A stretch of DNA of 64,000 nucleotides from [Clostridium] scindens ATCC 35704. GTDB taxonomy: Bacteria > Bacillota > Clostridia > Lachnospirales > Lachnospiraceae. The notes under the pieces were generated by a model, which did no database searches, was not told where the DNA came from, and saw nothing but the letters and a program-made list of their open reading frames with translations. The stretch covers positions 2,296,501 through 2,360,500 of the forward strand of contig NZ_CP036170.1 in the NCBI RefSeq assembly GCF_004295125.1, written 5' to 3'. Made by a program: the position numbers and the translations under genes. Shown here one piece after another: positions 17,391 to 25,902 of this stretch (positions are counted from its first letter, which is position 1; each line of letters begins with the position of its first letter).

Positions 17391-18722
17391 ATGGGAGGAG
17401 TAGCATTAAAAGACTGGAAAGAACAGATCAGAGATCCCAAAATTGAATGTATGAGCAGGGATGAGATGTCCGCGCTTCAGAGCGAGCGTCTCGTAAAACA
17501 GGTAAAGAACGTCTATGAAAATGTAGAGTTCTACCGCAAGAAGATGGATGATCTGGGCGTGGAGCCTGGAGATATAAAAGGAATAGAAGACATTAACAAA
17601 CTTCCATTTACGACGAAGGAGGACTTAAGGGACAATTATCCATTCGGGCTTCTGGCAGTTCCTCAGGAAAAGATTGTAAGAGTACAGGGGACATCTGGAA
17701 CCACCGGCAAGCTTACCCTGGCTTCCTATACCCAGAAGGACGTGGACGTATGGGGCGAGTGCGTGGCCAGAGGGCTTACAATGGCAGGGCTTGATGCAAC
17801 GGACCGCATCCATGTGTGCTATGGATATGGGCTCTTTACAGGAGGCATGGGACTGGACTTTGGAGCAAAGGCACTGGGGGCTATGGCAATTCCGATGTCA
17901 GCCGGCAATACGAAGCGCCAGCTGATGTGCATGGAAGACTTCGGGGCAACCGCATTTGCCTGCACGCCTTCTTATGCGCTGTATCTGGCTGAGGCAGCAG
18001 AGGAAGCAGGCGTTGTAGACCATCTTCAGTTAAAAGCCAGCATTAACGGCGCAGAGCCGTGGACGGATGAGATGCGTAAGAAGATTGAGGGAATCCTCCA
18101 CATCAACAGTTTTGATATCTATGGGCTGTGCGAGATTACCGGACCTGGCGTTGCCATGGACTGCATCCACCATAAAGGACTGCATGTATATGAAGATTAT
18201 TTCTATCCGGAGATCCTGAATCCGGCTGACCATACCGCATGCGCGGACGGTGAGACAGGAGAACTTGTCTTCACCACTCTTGCCAAAGAAGGCATGCCGT
18301 TAATTCGCTACAGGACCAAAGATTTGACGAGCATTGAGTACAGCATCTGCGAGTGCGGAAGAACGCTTCCGAGAATCCAGAAGTTTACCGGACGGACGGA
18401 TGACATGAAGGTTATCCGCGGCGTCAATGTATTCCCGACACAGGTTGAGACAGCTCTTCTTTCTATGGGCGGCGGCGTAGCGCCTCACTACATGCTGATT
18501 GTAGACCGGGAGAATAACCTGGACGTACTTACGGTAATGGTAGAGGTTGACGAGAAGTACTTCTCAGATGAGATCCGTAAGCTGGATGAACTTAAGAACA
18601 GAGTCGGGGCCGTATTAAAACAGGCATTGGGCCTGGCAGTAAAAGTAAAACTCGTAGAGCCTAAGACAATCCAGAGAAGCGAAGGCAAGGCAAAACGTGT
18701 AATTGACAACAGAGACCTGTAA
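17391..18722 (+). CDS. Phenylacetate-CoA ligase family enzyme (copy 2)
   Basis: 443 residues, paralogous to the enzyme at 13299. Loop GTSGTTGKLT replaces SSGTTGKPT; YGLCEITGPGV, IRYRTKDLTSI, TGRTDDMKVIRGVNVFPTQVE and SEGKAKRV are kept. The two copies differ throughout, so the duplication is old. Different aryl substrates or opposite directions are possible. An ACT-domain gene follows immediately, as one precedes it. Confidence 0.9.
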   Translation: MGGVALKDWKEQIRDPKIECMSRDEMSALQSERLVKQVKNVYENVEFYRKKMDDLGVEPGDIKGIEDINKLPFTTKEDLRDNYPFGLLAVPQEKIVRVQGTSGTTGKLTLASYTQKDVDVWGECVARGLTMAGLDATDRIHVCYGYGLFTGGMGLDFGAKALGAMAIPMSAGNTKRQLMCMEDFGATAFACTPSYALYLAEAAEEAGVVDHLQLKASINGAEPWTDEMRKKIEGILHINSFDIYGLCEITGPGVAMDCIHHKGLHVYEDYFYPEILNPADHTACADGETGELVFTTLAKEGMPLIRYRTKDLTSIEYSICECGRTLPRIQKFTGRTDDMKVIRGVNVFPTQVETALLSMGGGVAPHYMLIVDRENNLDVLTVMVEVDEKYFSDEIRKLDELKNRVGAVLKQALGLAVKVKLVEPKTIQRSEGKAKRVIDNRDL

Positions 18723-18739
18723 AAGGAGGGGAATAGAAG

Positions 18740-19183
18740 ATGGGTATGAGCAATACGATTCAGCAGTTATCAGTATTTATGGAAAATAGGGAAGGACGTC
18801 TGGATGAGATACTAAAGATCCTTTCAGAGGCAGGCGTCAATATCGTGGCACTTAGCCTGGCAGACACCTCAGAGTACGGCATGCTCCGCATGATCGTATC
18901 AGATCCGCACAAGGGACGCGCGGCGCTGAAAAATGAAGGAATCACCGCCATGCTGACGGATGTGGTGGCGCTTAGGGTTCCACATGCCACAGGCTCCCTC
19001 AGCAAAGCAATGCACCAGATTGTAGAGGGAGAAGTAAATATCGAGTATATGTATGCATTTGCCAACGGAAGCGATGCTGCGGCAGTGCTTAAGAGCGATG
19101 ATCCAGCGAGAGTAATCGATATCCTAAAAGGCAGCGGGTTCGACGTATACAGCGCGGACGAGGCATACAGGGCTAATATGTAA
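18740..19183 (+). CDS. Tandem ACT-domain protein (copy 2)
   Basis: 147 residues, two ACT domains; the opening TIQQLSVFMENREGRLDEIL parallels the first ACT protein. AAAGGAGGGG precedes the start. Last gene of the operon, 13 bases from the convergent TetR gene; no clear terminator is visible between them. Probably an amino-acid sensor tied to the second ligase. Confidence 0.87.
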   Translation: MGMSNTIQQLSVFMENREGRLDEILKILSEAGVNIVALSLADTSEYGMLRMIVSDPHKGRAALKNEGITAMLTDVVALRVPHATGSLSKAMHQIVEGEVNIEYMYAFANGSDAAAVLKSDDPARVIDILKGSGFDVYSADEAYRANM

Positions 19184-19196
19184 GAATGGTTTTTAA

Positions 19197-19781
19197 TCAA
19201 AAAGATATCAATATATCAGATTTTAGCAGATCCATTAAGAGTTGTCGGGCATCTTCGTAAAGTTTCTTAAGAGGGACGTTTTCGGAATGCCCTTCATTGA
19301 TGAATCCCACCATGCCATAGCAGAGGAAGCCGGCGATTCTCTGGGGAGAATACTTTAACTTCATGACCCGGCTTTCTTTGGCGGTATGCATTTCTACCGT
19401 CTGAAGCACATAGTTGTAGAAACTGAAGGCCAGATGGGGATTCTCGTCAGGAGCCGTGTGGCGGAAGAAATCCAGATTGTCGTAGAACAGGATCAGGATG
19501 CTGTCCAGCACGTTGCAGTAGCTGACCACAGGATCCATCTGCTGGTTATTTTCTATCTGCATGCCTTCGTAAATCTTCGTTCCGGCCTCAATCATGTCCA
19601 TGAAAATATCGTCTGCCAGAGCATATTTATCACTGTAATGGGTATAGAATGTAATGCGGCTCGTGTCTGCACGGGTGCACAGTTCGGTGACGGAGATACG
19701 TTCAAAAGGCATATCCTGAAGCATGTCTATCAAAGTGCGTTTGAGATTTCTTTTTGTCTTCTTTATGCGGCGATCTTCCAT
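19197..19781 (-). CDS. TetR-family transcriptional regulator
   Basis: 194 residues from the ATG at 19781 (MEDRRIKKTKRNLKRTLIDM); the longer in-frame extension to 19856 covers the divergent promoter. HTH at about 20-55 with ISVTELCTRADTSRITFYTHYSDKY, a good TetR recognition helix. The C-terminal half is a ligand and dimer domain. It is convergent with the ior operon and divergent from degV, so either could be its target. Direct ACGTGTAA repeats at about 19,874 and 19,893 lie in the divergent region. Confidence 0.88.
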   Translation of the reverse strand: MEDRRIKKTKRNLKRTLIDMLQDMPFERISVTELCTRADTSRITFYTHYSDKYALADDIFMDMIEAGTKIYEGMQIENNQQMDPVVSYCNVLDSILILFYDNLDFFRHTAPDENPHLAFSFYNYVLQTVEMHTAKESRVMKLKYSPQRIAGFLCYGMVGFINEGHSENVPLKKLYEDARQLLMDLLKSDILISF

Positions 19782-19837
19782 AAGTTTACACTTCCTTGAA
19801 TTTGTATAGATAACTGACAGATCCCGGAATTTGTCAA

Positions 19838-19867
19838 TTGTTAAGAAACCGGGCACTGTGCTATAAT
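19838..19867 (+). promoter_or_regulatory. Promoter of the degV gene
   Basis: -35 TTGTTA (19838-19843), 18-base spacer, -10 TATAAT (19862-19867). Immediately downstream are ACACGTGT and AACGTGTAAA, possible binding sites of the divergent TetR protein. Confidence 0.6.
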
Positions 19868-19932
19868 TTTAACACGTGTAATAATAATGGTCAACGTGTA
19901 AAGGAAACAGATGAGGTTATCAGGAGGTTAAG

Positions 19933-20811
19933 ATGTCTGATATTGCAGTAATGACAGACAGTAATTGTGGATTGATGCCGGAAGAAGGCAGGAGATATGG
20001 AATCTGCATTTTGCCTATGCCGGTATTGATAGACGGAAATACATATTATGAAGGAGTAGACATTACGTCAGAGATGTTTTACGAAAAGCAGAAGGCAGGC
20101 GCCTTGATTACTTCGTCCCAGCCTTCGCCTGGAGACGTGATGGGGATGTGGGACCGGCTTCTTAAGGAGCATGACGAGGTGGTATATATTCCGATGTCCA
20201 GCGGGCTTAGCCAGTCCTGTGCAAGCAGCATGTCGTTCGCTAGGGAGGAAAAGTATAAAGATCGCGTATTTGTGGTGGATAACCATAGAATATCGGTGAC
20301 GCTTACCCACGCCGTGCTGGATGCGCTTAATCTGGCAAAGCAAGGGAAGAGCGGTGCGAAGATCAAAGAGATTCTCGAGCAGGAAGCCATGGATTCCACC
20401 ATCTATATTGCTGTGGATACGCTGGAATATCTCAAGAGAGGCGGAAGGGTGACCGCGGCCGGCGCGGCTATCGGAACGGCTCTTAATATTAAGCCGGTGC
20501 TTACGATACAAGGAGACAAGCTGGATGCATTTGCTAAGGTAAGAGGAATGAAGTCGGCATTTCGCACCATGTGCAAGGCGCTTCATAAGGATATAGAGAC
20601 CAGATTCTCACATCTGTATGAAAAAGGGCTGCTTCAATTGGGAATTGCCAACACGTGGATGGATACGGAAGCGATAGAAAGATGGAAGCAGGCGCTGACT
20701 TTAGAATTTCCGGGAATGGAACTGACCCATATACCGCTGACGCTCAGCATCGGCTGCCATACAGGCCCGGGGGCTCTGGGAATCGGAACTGTCAGAAAAC
20801 ATGTACTATGA
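19933..20811 (+). CDS. DegV family fatty-acid-binding protein
   Basis: 292 residues, DegV (FakB-like) fold. The fatty-acid carboxylate pocket motif is SSGLSQSCASS; TLEYLKRGGRVTAAGAAIGTALNIKPVL is the classic second motif. Such proteins present fatty acids to the kinase FakA for incorporation into phospholipid; no FakA gene is nearby. ATG follows AGGAGG. Single-gene unit with terminator at 20816. Confidence 0.92.
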   Translation: MSDIAVMTDSNCGLMPEEGRRYGICILPMPVLIDGNTYYEGVDITSEMFYEKQKAGALITSSQPSPGDVMGMWDRLLKEHDEVVYIPMSSGLSQSCASSMSFAREEKYKDRVFVVDNHRISVTLTHAVLDALNLAKQGKSGAKIKEILEQEAMDSTIYIAVDTLEYLKRGGRVTAAGAAIGTALNIKPVLTIQGDKLDAFAKVRGMKSAFRTMCKALHKDIETRFSHLYEKGLLQLGIANTWMDTEAIERWKQALTLEFPGMELTHIPLTLSIGCHTGPGALGIGTVRKHVL

Positions 20812-20815
20812 AAGG

Positions 20816-20850
20816 AACTTCAGCCTATGATAGAAAAGGCTGGAGTTTTT
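20816..20850 (+). terminator. Terminator of degV
   Basis: AACTTCAGCC pairs with GGCTGGAGTT (one G-U), followed by TTTTTAC. Four bases after the degV stop. Confidence 0.8.
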
Positions 20851-21028
20851 ACTTTTCTTACCGCAATATTCATGTTATCCTAGAAAGAAATAGTAAGAAT
20901 TATGCCTGAAAAGGCCGTCTGAAAAGGGGGCAACCACAGGTTGACAAATTACCAAGCGCTGTTTTCTTGTGGATTGGACAGACATCTACTATTCTATATG
21001 CATCAAAAGGAAAAGGCAGGGAAACTAT

Positions 21029-21802
21029 ATGGAATTTTCTGAGAAATTAATACAGCTTAGAAGGAAACAGGGGATGTCCCAGGAGCAGTTAGCGGATCGT
21101 CTGGGGATCACGCGCCAGTCTGTCAGCAAATGGGAATCCGGCAGCGCCGCGCCGGAATTATCCAAATTAATCACGCTGTCAGAGATGTTCCAAGTGAGCA
21201 TAGACTACCTGGTAAAAGATGCCGAAGAACCGAAAGGGGCAGAGAAAGAAGAAAGCAGGCGCTTGGAAGAAAAGGTGGACAACATCGTCCGGTATATGAA
21301 AGGATATCATTACACAAGCAAGGCCATGATAAAAGGCGTGCCTTTTGTATGCGTCCGGCTATCCAGGCGGCTCGGTAAGGAAGGGGTGGCGAAAGGGATT
21401 ATTGCCGTCGGAAACGTGGCCATTGGCGTGCTGTCGTTTGGCTGCATCTCCGTGGGAGTCATCAGCATTGGCTGCCTGGGCTTCGGAATTCTGGCATTGG
21501 GGTGCATCGCCGTTGGCTTGATGGCCCTAGGGGCAATGGCAGCCGGAATCGTAGCGATCGGTTCCCTGGCGATCGGGATCTATGCGGCTGGCGCGGCGGC
21601 GTTTGGAAAAGAAGTCGCGATAGGAGCCGCTGCACATGGAAATACAGTGATTGGAGAGTCCGTGAAGGGGGCACATTGCCTCAGATGGTACAGCGGACTT
21701 AGCGCAGAGGAGGCCGAGCGGTTTATTCTGGAAAGCCATCCCCGCCTGTGGAGTCCTCTGCTTAAGTTTCTCGCCGCAATAGCCGGCAGCATGGGAAGAT
21801 AA
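21029..21802 (+). CDS. XRE-type HTH protein with glycine-periodic hydrophobic domain
   Basis: 257 residues from the ATG at 21029. Residues about 5-62 are a Cro/C1 HTH ([20 protein letters not shown] and [12 protein letters not shown]). After a charged linker, residues 123-193 carry glycine at every fifth position, 15 times without a break, with small hydrophobic residues between (for example [14 protein letters not shown]). That period resembles pentapeptide-repeat or beta-solenoid proteins rather than transmembrane helices. The C-terminus reads [18 protein letters not shown]. An HTH plus this domain is likely a membrane- or ligand-coupled regulator; target unknown. Confidence 0.8.
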   Translation: MEFSEKLIQLRRKQGMSQEQLADRLGITRQSVSKWESGSAAPELSKLITLSEMFQVSIDYLVKDAEEPKGAEKEESRRLEEKVDNIVRYMKGYHYTSKAMIKGVPFVCVRLSRRLGKEGVAKGIIAVGNVAIGVLSFGCISVGVISIGCLGFGILALGCIAVGLMALGAMAAGIVAIGSLAIGIYAAGAAAFGKEVAIGAAAHGNTVIGESVKGAHCLRWYSGLSAEEAERFILESHPRLWSPLLKFLAAIAGSMGR

Positions 21803-21834
21803 GGGATAAGGCTATGAAAAAAGAGGAGATAAGG

Positions 21835-22422
21835 ATGAATTTTTTAGAAGAACGTATATTGAAGGATGGAATTGTAAAAGATGGAAATGTGCTCAAGGTG
21901 GACAGTTTCCTGAATCATCAGATGGATATCGCTCTGTTTAATGAGATTGGAAAGGAATTCAAGAAACGATTCAAAGGAAATAAGATTAATAAGATCCTTA
22001 CCATCGAAGCGTCCGGGATCGGAATCGCCTGCATCGTGGCACAGCATTTCGACGTGCCGGTGGTGTTTGCCAAAAAGGCTAAGAGCATCAATCTGGAAGG
22101 CGAGATGTATGTGGCGGAGGTAGAGTCGTTTACCCATAATTGCAAGAATCAGGTGATCGTAGCCCAGAAGTTCCTCGGTGAAAAAGACCATGTCCTGATC
22201 ATTGATGATTTCCTGGCAAATGGCTGCGCGCTTCAGGGACTGATCCAGATCGTGCAGTCCGCGAAAGCCACGGTGGAGGGAATCGGGATCGCCGTGGAAA
22301 AAGGCTTCCAGCCAGGGGGAAGGATCATCCGGAATCTGGGAATCCAGCTGGAATCGCTGGCGATCGTGGAACGCATGGATTCTACGACCGGCGAGATTGA
22401 ATTCAGAGTGCAAGAAGGATAG
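21835..22422 (+). CDS. xpt: Xanthine phosphoribosyltransferase
   Basis: 195 residues from the ATG at 21835 (GAGGAGATAAGG upstream), giving [20 protein letters not shown] as in other Xpt proteins. The PRPP-binding motif is [11 protein letters not shown]; the flexible loop is [21 protein letters not shown]. It makes XMP from xanthine and PRPP in purine salvage. Many xpt genes have a guanine riboswitch; here only 32 bases separate it from the upstream gene, so none fits. Confidence 0.93.
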   Translation: MNFLEERILKDGIVKDGNVLKVDSFLNHQMDIALFNEIGKEFKKRFKGNKINKILTIEASGIGIACIVAQHFDVPVVFAKKAKSINLEGEMYVAEVESFTHNCKNQVIVAQKFLGEKDHVLIIDDFLANGCALQGLIQIVQSAKATVEGIGIAVEKGFQPGGRIIRNLGIQLESLAIVERMDSTTGEIEFRVQEG

Positions 22423-22429
22423 AAAGAAG

Positions 22430-23116
22430 ATGGAAAAGACAATCTTAGTGGTGGAGGATGACCGGGGACTTAACCAGGGCGTGGCTATGGCCCTTAAAAA
22501 TCCACAGTATCATTTCCTGCTGGCTTATACATTGAAAGAAGCCTTTGAATACTGGAAGGACGATCAGATCGACATGGTCATTCTGGACATCAATCTGCCA
22601 GATGGTAGCGGCTATGGATTCTTAGAGTCCGTACGGAAGGAATCGCAGATTCCTGTGATCATGCTGACAGCCAATGACATGGAGATCGACGAAGTGCGAG
22701 GCATCGAGATGGGTGCGGATGATTACATTACGTAGCCTTTCAGTCTGATGGTCCTTCGGGCCAGAGTAGAGCGCCTGTTTGCCAGAGTGGGCAGACAGGA
22801 AGGCAAGGAGTATCAAGAGGAAGGATACCGATTTTCCTTTGACCGCCAGGAATTTGCTGTGGAGGGAAGACCTGTTGAATTAAGCCGGACGGAACAGAAA
22901 CTTCTGCGGATGCTGGTTACGCGTCCGGGACAGACGCTTACCAGAGAGATTCTCAATGAGGGGATCTGGCAGGAAGGCTCGGACTATATAGATGAGAATG
23001 CTTTGTCAGTTACTGTGGCAAGGCTTAGGAAGAAACTTAAACTTTCGCAAGAGGAATGTCCGATACGTACGGTTTATGGAATAGGCTACGTGTGGGAGAG
23101 AGGGAAGGAGAAATGA
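22430..23116 (+). pseudogene. OmpR-family response regulator interrupted by an amber codon
   Basis: One continuous frame (228 codons) encodes a receiver domain (VVEDD; phospho-acceptor Asp53 in ILDINLPDG) and a winged-helix output domain (SRTEQKLLRMLVTRPGQTLTRE, then YGIGYVWERG). Codon 102 (22733-22735) is TAG exactly where the invariant lysine of the K-P-F motif belongs: DDYIT-stop-PFSL. A single base change (AAG to TAG) explains it. A sequencing error or suppression is possible. The histidine kinase gene overlaps its end. It regulates, or once regulated, the ABC exporter downstream. Confidence 0.85.
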
Positions 23117-23976
23117 GCATTTTGAGGACCGGGAGGACGCTTAAGCGTTTGGATGAGATGCTGACGGAAGCAATCGAGGGAAGGTTTGAAGAGGGAAAAT
23201 ACGATGAGACAGAACTTTCCAGGCTGGAATCCCGGTGGAAGGAGTATCTGACCACATCCAAACTGTCGGTAGAAGCAGCCAGAAGGGAGAGGACGGATAT
23301 CAAGTCTATCCTGTCCGACATCTCTCATCAGACGAAGACGCCGCTTTCGAACATCATTCTATATAGCGAACTGCTAAAAGAGCAGCCGCTTACCCCGGAG
23401 GGGCTGGAGATTGCGGAACAGCTTGGCGGTCAGGCTAAAAAATTGGAATTCCTAATCCAGGCACTGGTCAAGATGTCCCGGCTGGAAAGCGATATTCTGG
23501 AAGTAAAGCCTAAAAAGCAGCCTCTGGCGCCGCTGGTGGAGCGGGCCGTAAGGGACGTATCATCCAAAGCCAAGAAGAAATCTATTACGATTAAGCAGGA
23601 ACCATTCGGCGAGATTCAGGCAGTGTATGATTTGAAATGGACCCGGGAGGCGCTGTTTAATATCCTTGACAACGGCGTGAAATATTCTCCGCCCGGGAGC
23701 GCCATCACAATAAGCGTGAAAACTTACGAGATGCATGTCTGCATCCAGGTGGAAGACGAGGGCCCGGGGATACCGGAAGAAGAACGGACCAAGATCTTTC
23801 AGCGGTTTTACCGCAGGGAAGTCAACCAGCAGGAAGAAGGCGTAGGCATCGGCCTGTACCTGGCCCGGGAGATCCTCAGAAAGGAAGACGGATATATCAA
23901 GACAGGCTCGGGGCACGGAAAAGGAACGGTCTTCGGGATATATCTGGGAATTGATGAATTCTTTCAGAATTGTTAG
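23113..23976 (+). CDS. Sensor histidine kinase without transmembrane segment
   Basis: 287 residues from the ATG at 23113, overlapping the regulator stop (ATGA). HisKA with phospho-acceptor His72 in SDISHQTKTPLSN, then HATPase_c with N box (LFNILDNGVKYS), G1 (EDEGPGIPEE) and G2 (GVGIGLYLAREI). The first 60 residues are a charged helical region with no hydrophobic stretch, so input is probably through a partner such as the downstream ABC permease, as in Bce-type systems. That permease is broken here and the cognate regulator has a stop codon. Confidence 0.88.
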   Translation: MSILRTGRTLKRLDEMLTEAIEGRFEEGKYDETELSRLESRWKEYLTTSKLSVEAARRERTDIKSILSDISHQTKTPLSNIILYSELLKEQPLTPEGLEIAEQLGGQAKKLEFLIQALVKMSRLESDILEVKPKKQPLAPLVERAVRDVSSKAKKKSITIKQEPFGEIQAVYDLKWTREALFNILDNGVKYSPPGSAITISVKTYEMHVCIQVEDEGPGIPEEERTKIFQRFYRREVNQQEEGVGIGLYLAREILRKEDGYIKTGSGHGKGTVFGIYLGIDEFFQNC

Positions 23977-24024
23977 AATCCGGACAGAATGTGGTAAGAC
24001 TTATCCTGTAATATGTTAGATAGC

Positions 24025-24061
24025 AAAGGAGATTGTACTTCAGTGCAGTCTCCTTTTCTTA
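24025..24061 (+). terminator. Terminator between kinase and ABC ATPase genes
   Basis: AAAGGAGATTGTAC and GTGCAGTCTCCTTT pair over 14 positions around a TTCA loop, followed by TCTT. It separates the two-component genes from the ABC operon. Confidence 0.75.
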
Positions 24062-24086
24062 AAAAAGAAGCAGGAGGCGTTATGTA

Positions 24087-24584
24087 ATGGCAATATTGAA
24101 GACAGAAAACCTGAAGAAATATTATGGGAAAGATACGACACTGGTGAAGGCCCTAAACGGGGTGGACTTGGAAGTGGAAAAAGGAGAGTTCCTGTCCATC
24201 GTGGGAACCAGCGGCTCGGGAAAGTCTACGCTCCTTCATATGCTGGGAGGCCTGGACCGTCCTACCAGCGGCAAGGTATATGTAGATGGCAAGGACATCT
24301 TCAAGCTAAAGGATGAAGAACTGACCATCTTCCGCAGAAGAAAGATTGGCTTCGTGTTCCAGAACTATAATCTGGTCCCTATATTAAATGTATATGAGAA
24401 CATCGTGCTGCCAATGGAGCTGGATGGAACCCGGGTGGATCAAAAATATGTAAAAGAGGTTATAAAAACGTTGGGATTGCAGGAAAAGATCTACAGCCTT
24501 CCATCCCAGCTCTCCGGCGGTCAGCAGCAGAGGGTTGCCATCGCCCGGGCGCTGGCGGCAAAGCCAGCCATCATCCTGGCAGAC
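24087..24584 (+). pseudogene. ABC transporter ATP-binding protein, N-terminal 166 codons
   Basis: MacB/BceA-type ATPase: Walker A GTSGSGKS at 40-47, Q loop VFQNYNLVP, signature LSGGQQQR and IILAD, the first half of Walker B. The frame then leaves the family (ten foreign codons, stop at 24617). The missing C-terminal part, starting PTGNLDS, is found at 52559-52744 on the same strand. Joined with one missing codon (the catalytic Glu) they make 228 residues, the same length as the paralogue at 31788. The gene is cut by an insertion of about 28 kb. Confidence 0.92.
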
Positions 24585-24586
24585 GT

Positions 24587-24958
24587 AAACTGTACCCATT
24601 GTACTTGCTGTGCATAGAGTATATACAGTCAGAAAACAAGGGAATATAGGTACAGGATACACAGGTGATAAGAAAATATGTGTATATAGTGAATAAAAGA
24701 TTTGAGTATGATTGGTATTGGAAAGGAAATCCAAGAACCAGTCTTTTTTTATGAATATGGAAGGATTGTTGTGTAATTGGGAACAAAGGGAAAAGTCGTT
24801 GTATAGTTGTACCAGATCCAGAGCGAAGTTTTTTAGTAAGTTTAATGAATAGCTTTTTATGAGAATTATGGTAAAGTGTTGGCTGGAAAAGTAAAAGGGA
24901 AGGAGTGAGAATAATCAAAAATGCTATTCAAAAAATTCCTTGGATAAAAGAATCAGAT
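24587..24958. other. Left end of the island, no recognisable gene
   Basis: About 370 AT-rich bases with short frames only. No terminal inverted repeat matching the right end was found by eye. A GGAAGGAG ribosome binding site at about 24897 precedes short starts (GTG 24905, ATG 24921) that do not match a family; the next gene more plausibly starts at 24959. Confidence 0.4.
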
Positions 24959-25351
24959 ATGGATGTGGATAAACGAATTGTTGAATATCTAAAAGAGCAT
25001 AATCAGGAATATATGGATTTAGGAAAAGAAGTTGATAAAATTCTTGATGATTATCCAATTTTGTCACAGCTTTTAGATAAGGAAAATGCAATTACATTGA
25101 CGGAAGAGCAGCACAAAGCATACCGAAAATATATTTTCCTGAAGGAAGATATGGAAAATTTGGAGCGGAGTGGAAGATACCTTATGGGACAGGCAGACAT
25201 GATACCTTACATGATTGTGATGAGTCAAATCGAAAGGAAGCTGGAAAAAGATAATGGAAACTATAAAGAATTGAAAAAGACACAAAAGGATTTGTTTATG
25301 AAGGGATTACGTGATGGATATAAGCTGGCACAGATTTTGAAAGAAGAATAG
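24959..25351 (+). CDS. Uncharacterised helical protein of mobile-element type
   Basis: 130 residues from the ATG at 24959 (MDVDKRIVEYLKEHNQEYMD); frames from 24905 add 18 residues. Almost entirely helical and charged, no membrane segment, no Cys. I recall similar short proteins near conjugative elements but cannot name a domain with confidence. The gene ends five bases before a truncated sigma-like frame, so the junction may be a recombination scar. Confidence 0.5.
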   Translation: MDVDKRIVEYLKEHNQEYMDLGKEVDKILDDYPILSQLLDKENAITLTEEQHKAYRKYIFLKEDMENLERSGRYLMGQADMIPYMIVMSQIERKLEKDNGNYKELKKTQKDLFMKGLRDGYKLAQILKEE

Positions 25352-25355
25352 ATAT

Positions 25356-25736
25356 TTGTTTCTTCTGGATAAGAGAGCCGAGGCCGCCAGAGAGCGCAAG
25401 ATGTTCCGGTATAAGGCGTTTTACTCCCTCGATTGTAACGATGGAATCGAAAATGCCGCTATCGGCTGGGCACAGCCATCGCCGGAGGATCATCTGATAG
25501 AAAAAGAAGAATTAGCCGAATACGAAGAACTGATACGGCGGTTGTATGAAGCCATTTCTTCTCTGCCGCCTATGCAGGCCCGCCGTGTCCACGCCCGCTA
25601 TATGCTGGGTATGAAAGTGAAAGATATTGCCGCAATGGAGGGCATCACGCCATCACAGGCGGGAAAATCCATCCACGCCGCACTGCGGAGGCTGCGCCGG
25701 TATTTTGCGTGTCGGAAATGGACGGTCAATCTATGA
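25356..25736 (+). pseudogene. Sigma-70-like HTH protein of ICE type, N-terminus lost
   Basis: The frame reads KRAEAARERKMFRYKAFYSL and SPEDHLIEKEELAEYEELIR, then a sigma region-4 HTH (LGMKVKDIAAMEGITPSQAG and KSIHAALRRLRRYFA). Such proteins regulate transfer genes of Firmicute conjugative elements. Only a TTG at 25356 without a ribosome binding site could start it, and the N-terminal residues seem cut by the junction with the preceding gene. Possibly dead. Confidence 0.6.
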
Positions 25737-25764
25737 GCGTTTCCAAAGAAAAGAGGTACATGAT

Positions 25765-25902
25765 ATGAACGAAAAAAATACAGCCCAAACCCCAAAAGAG
25801 GAACGGGAGGAAGTCCTGAAGGAGATCCGGCAGCTTGAAAACCGCAAGAAGATTTTGGAGAATACAAGGGAACCGGAAACCCTCATGTCCATATCATGCT
25901 GA
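25765..25902 (+). pseudogene. DUF3847-like protein, truncated
   Basis: ATG after AAAGAGGTACATGAT region opens MNEKNTAQTPKEEREEVLKE and IRQLENRKKILENT, the start of the small DUF3847 protein usually encoded next to MobA/MobL relaxases. After about 33 codons it fuses out of frame into the relaxase sequence and stops at 25902. A deletion joined the two genes. Confidence 0.6.

Noticed and set aside
21803-21834. Guanine riboswitch upstream of xpt
   Set aside because: Only 32 bases separate xpt from the previous gene, too short for the aptamer.
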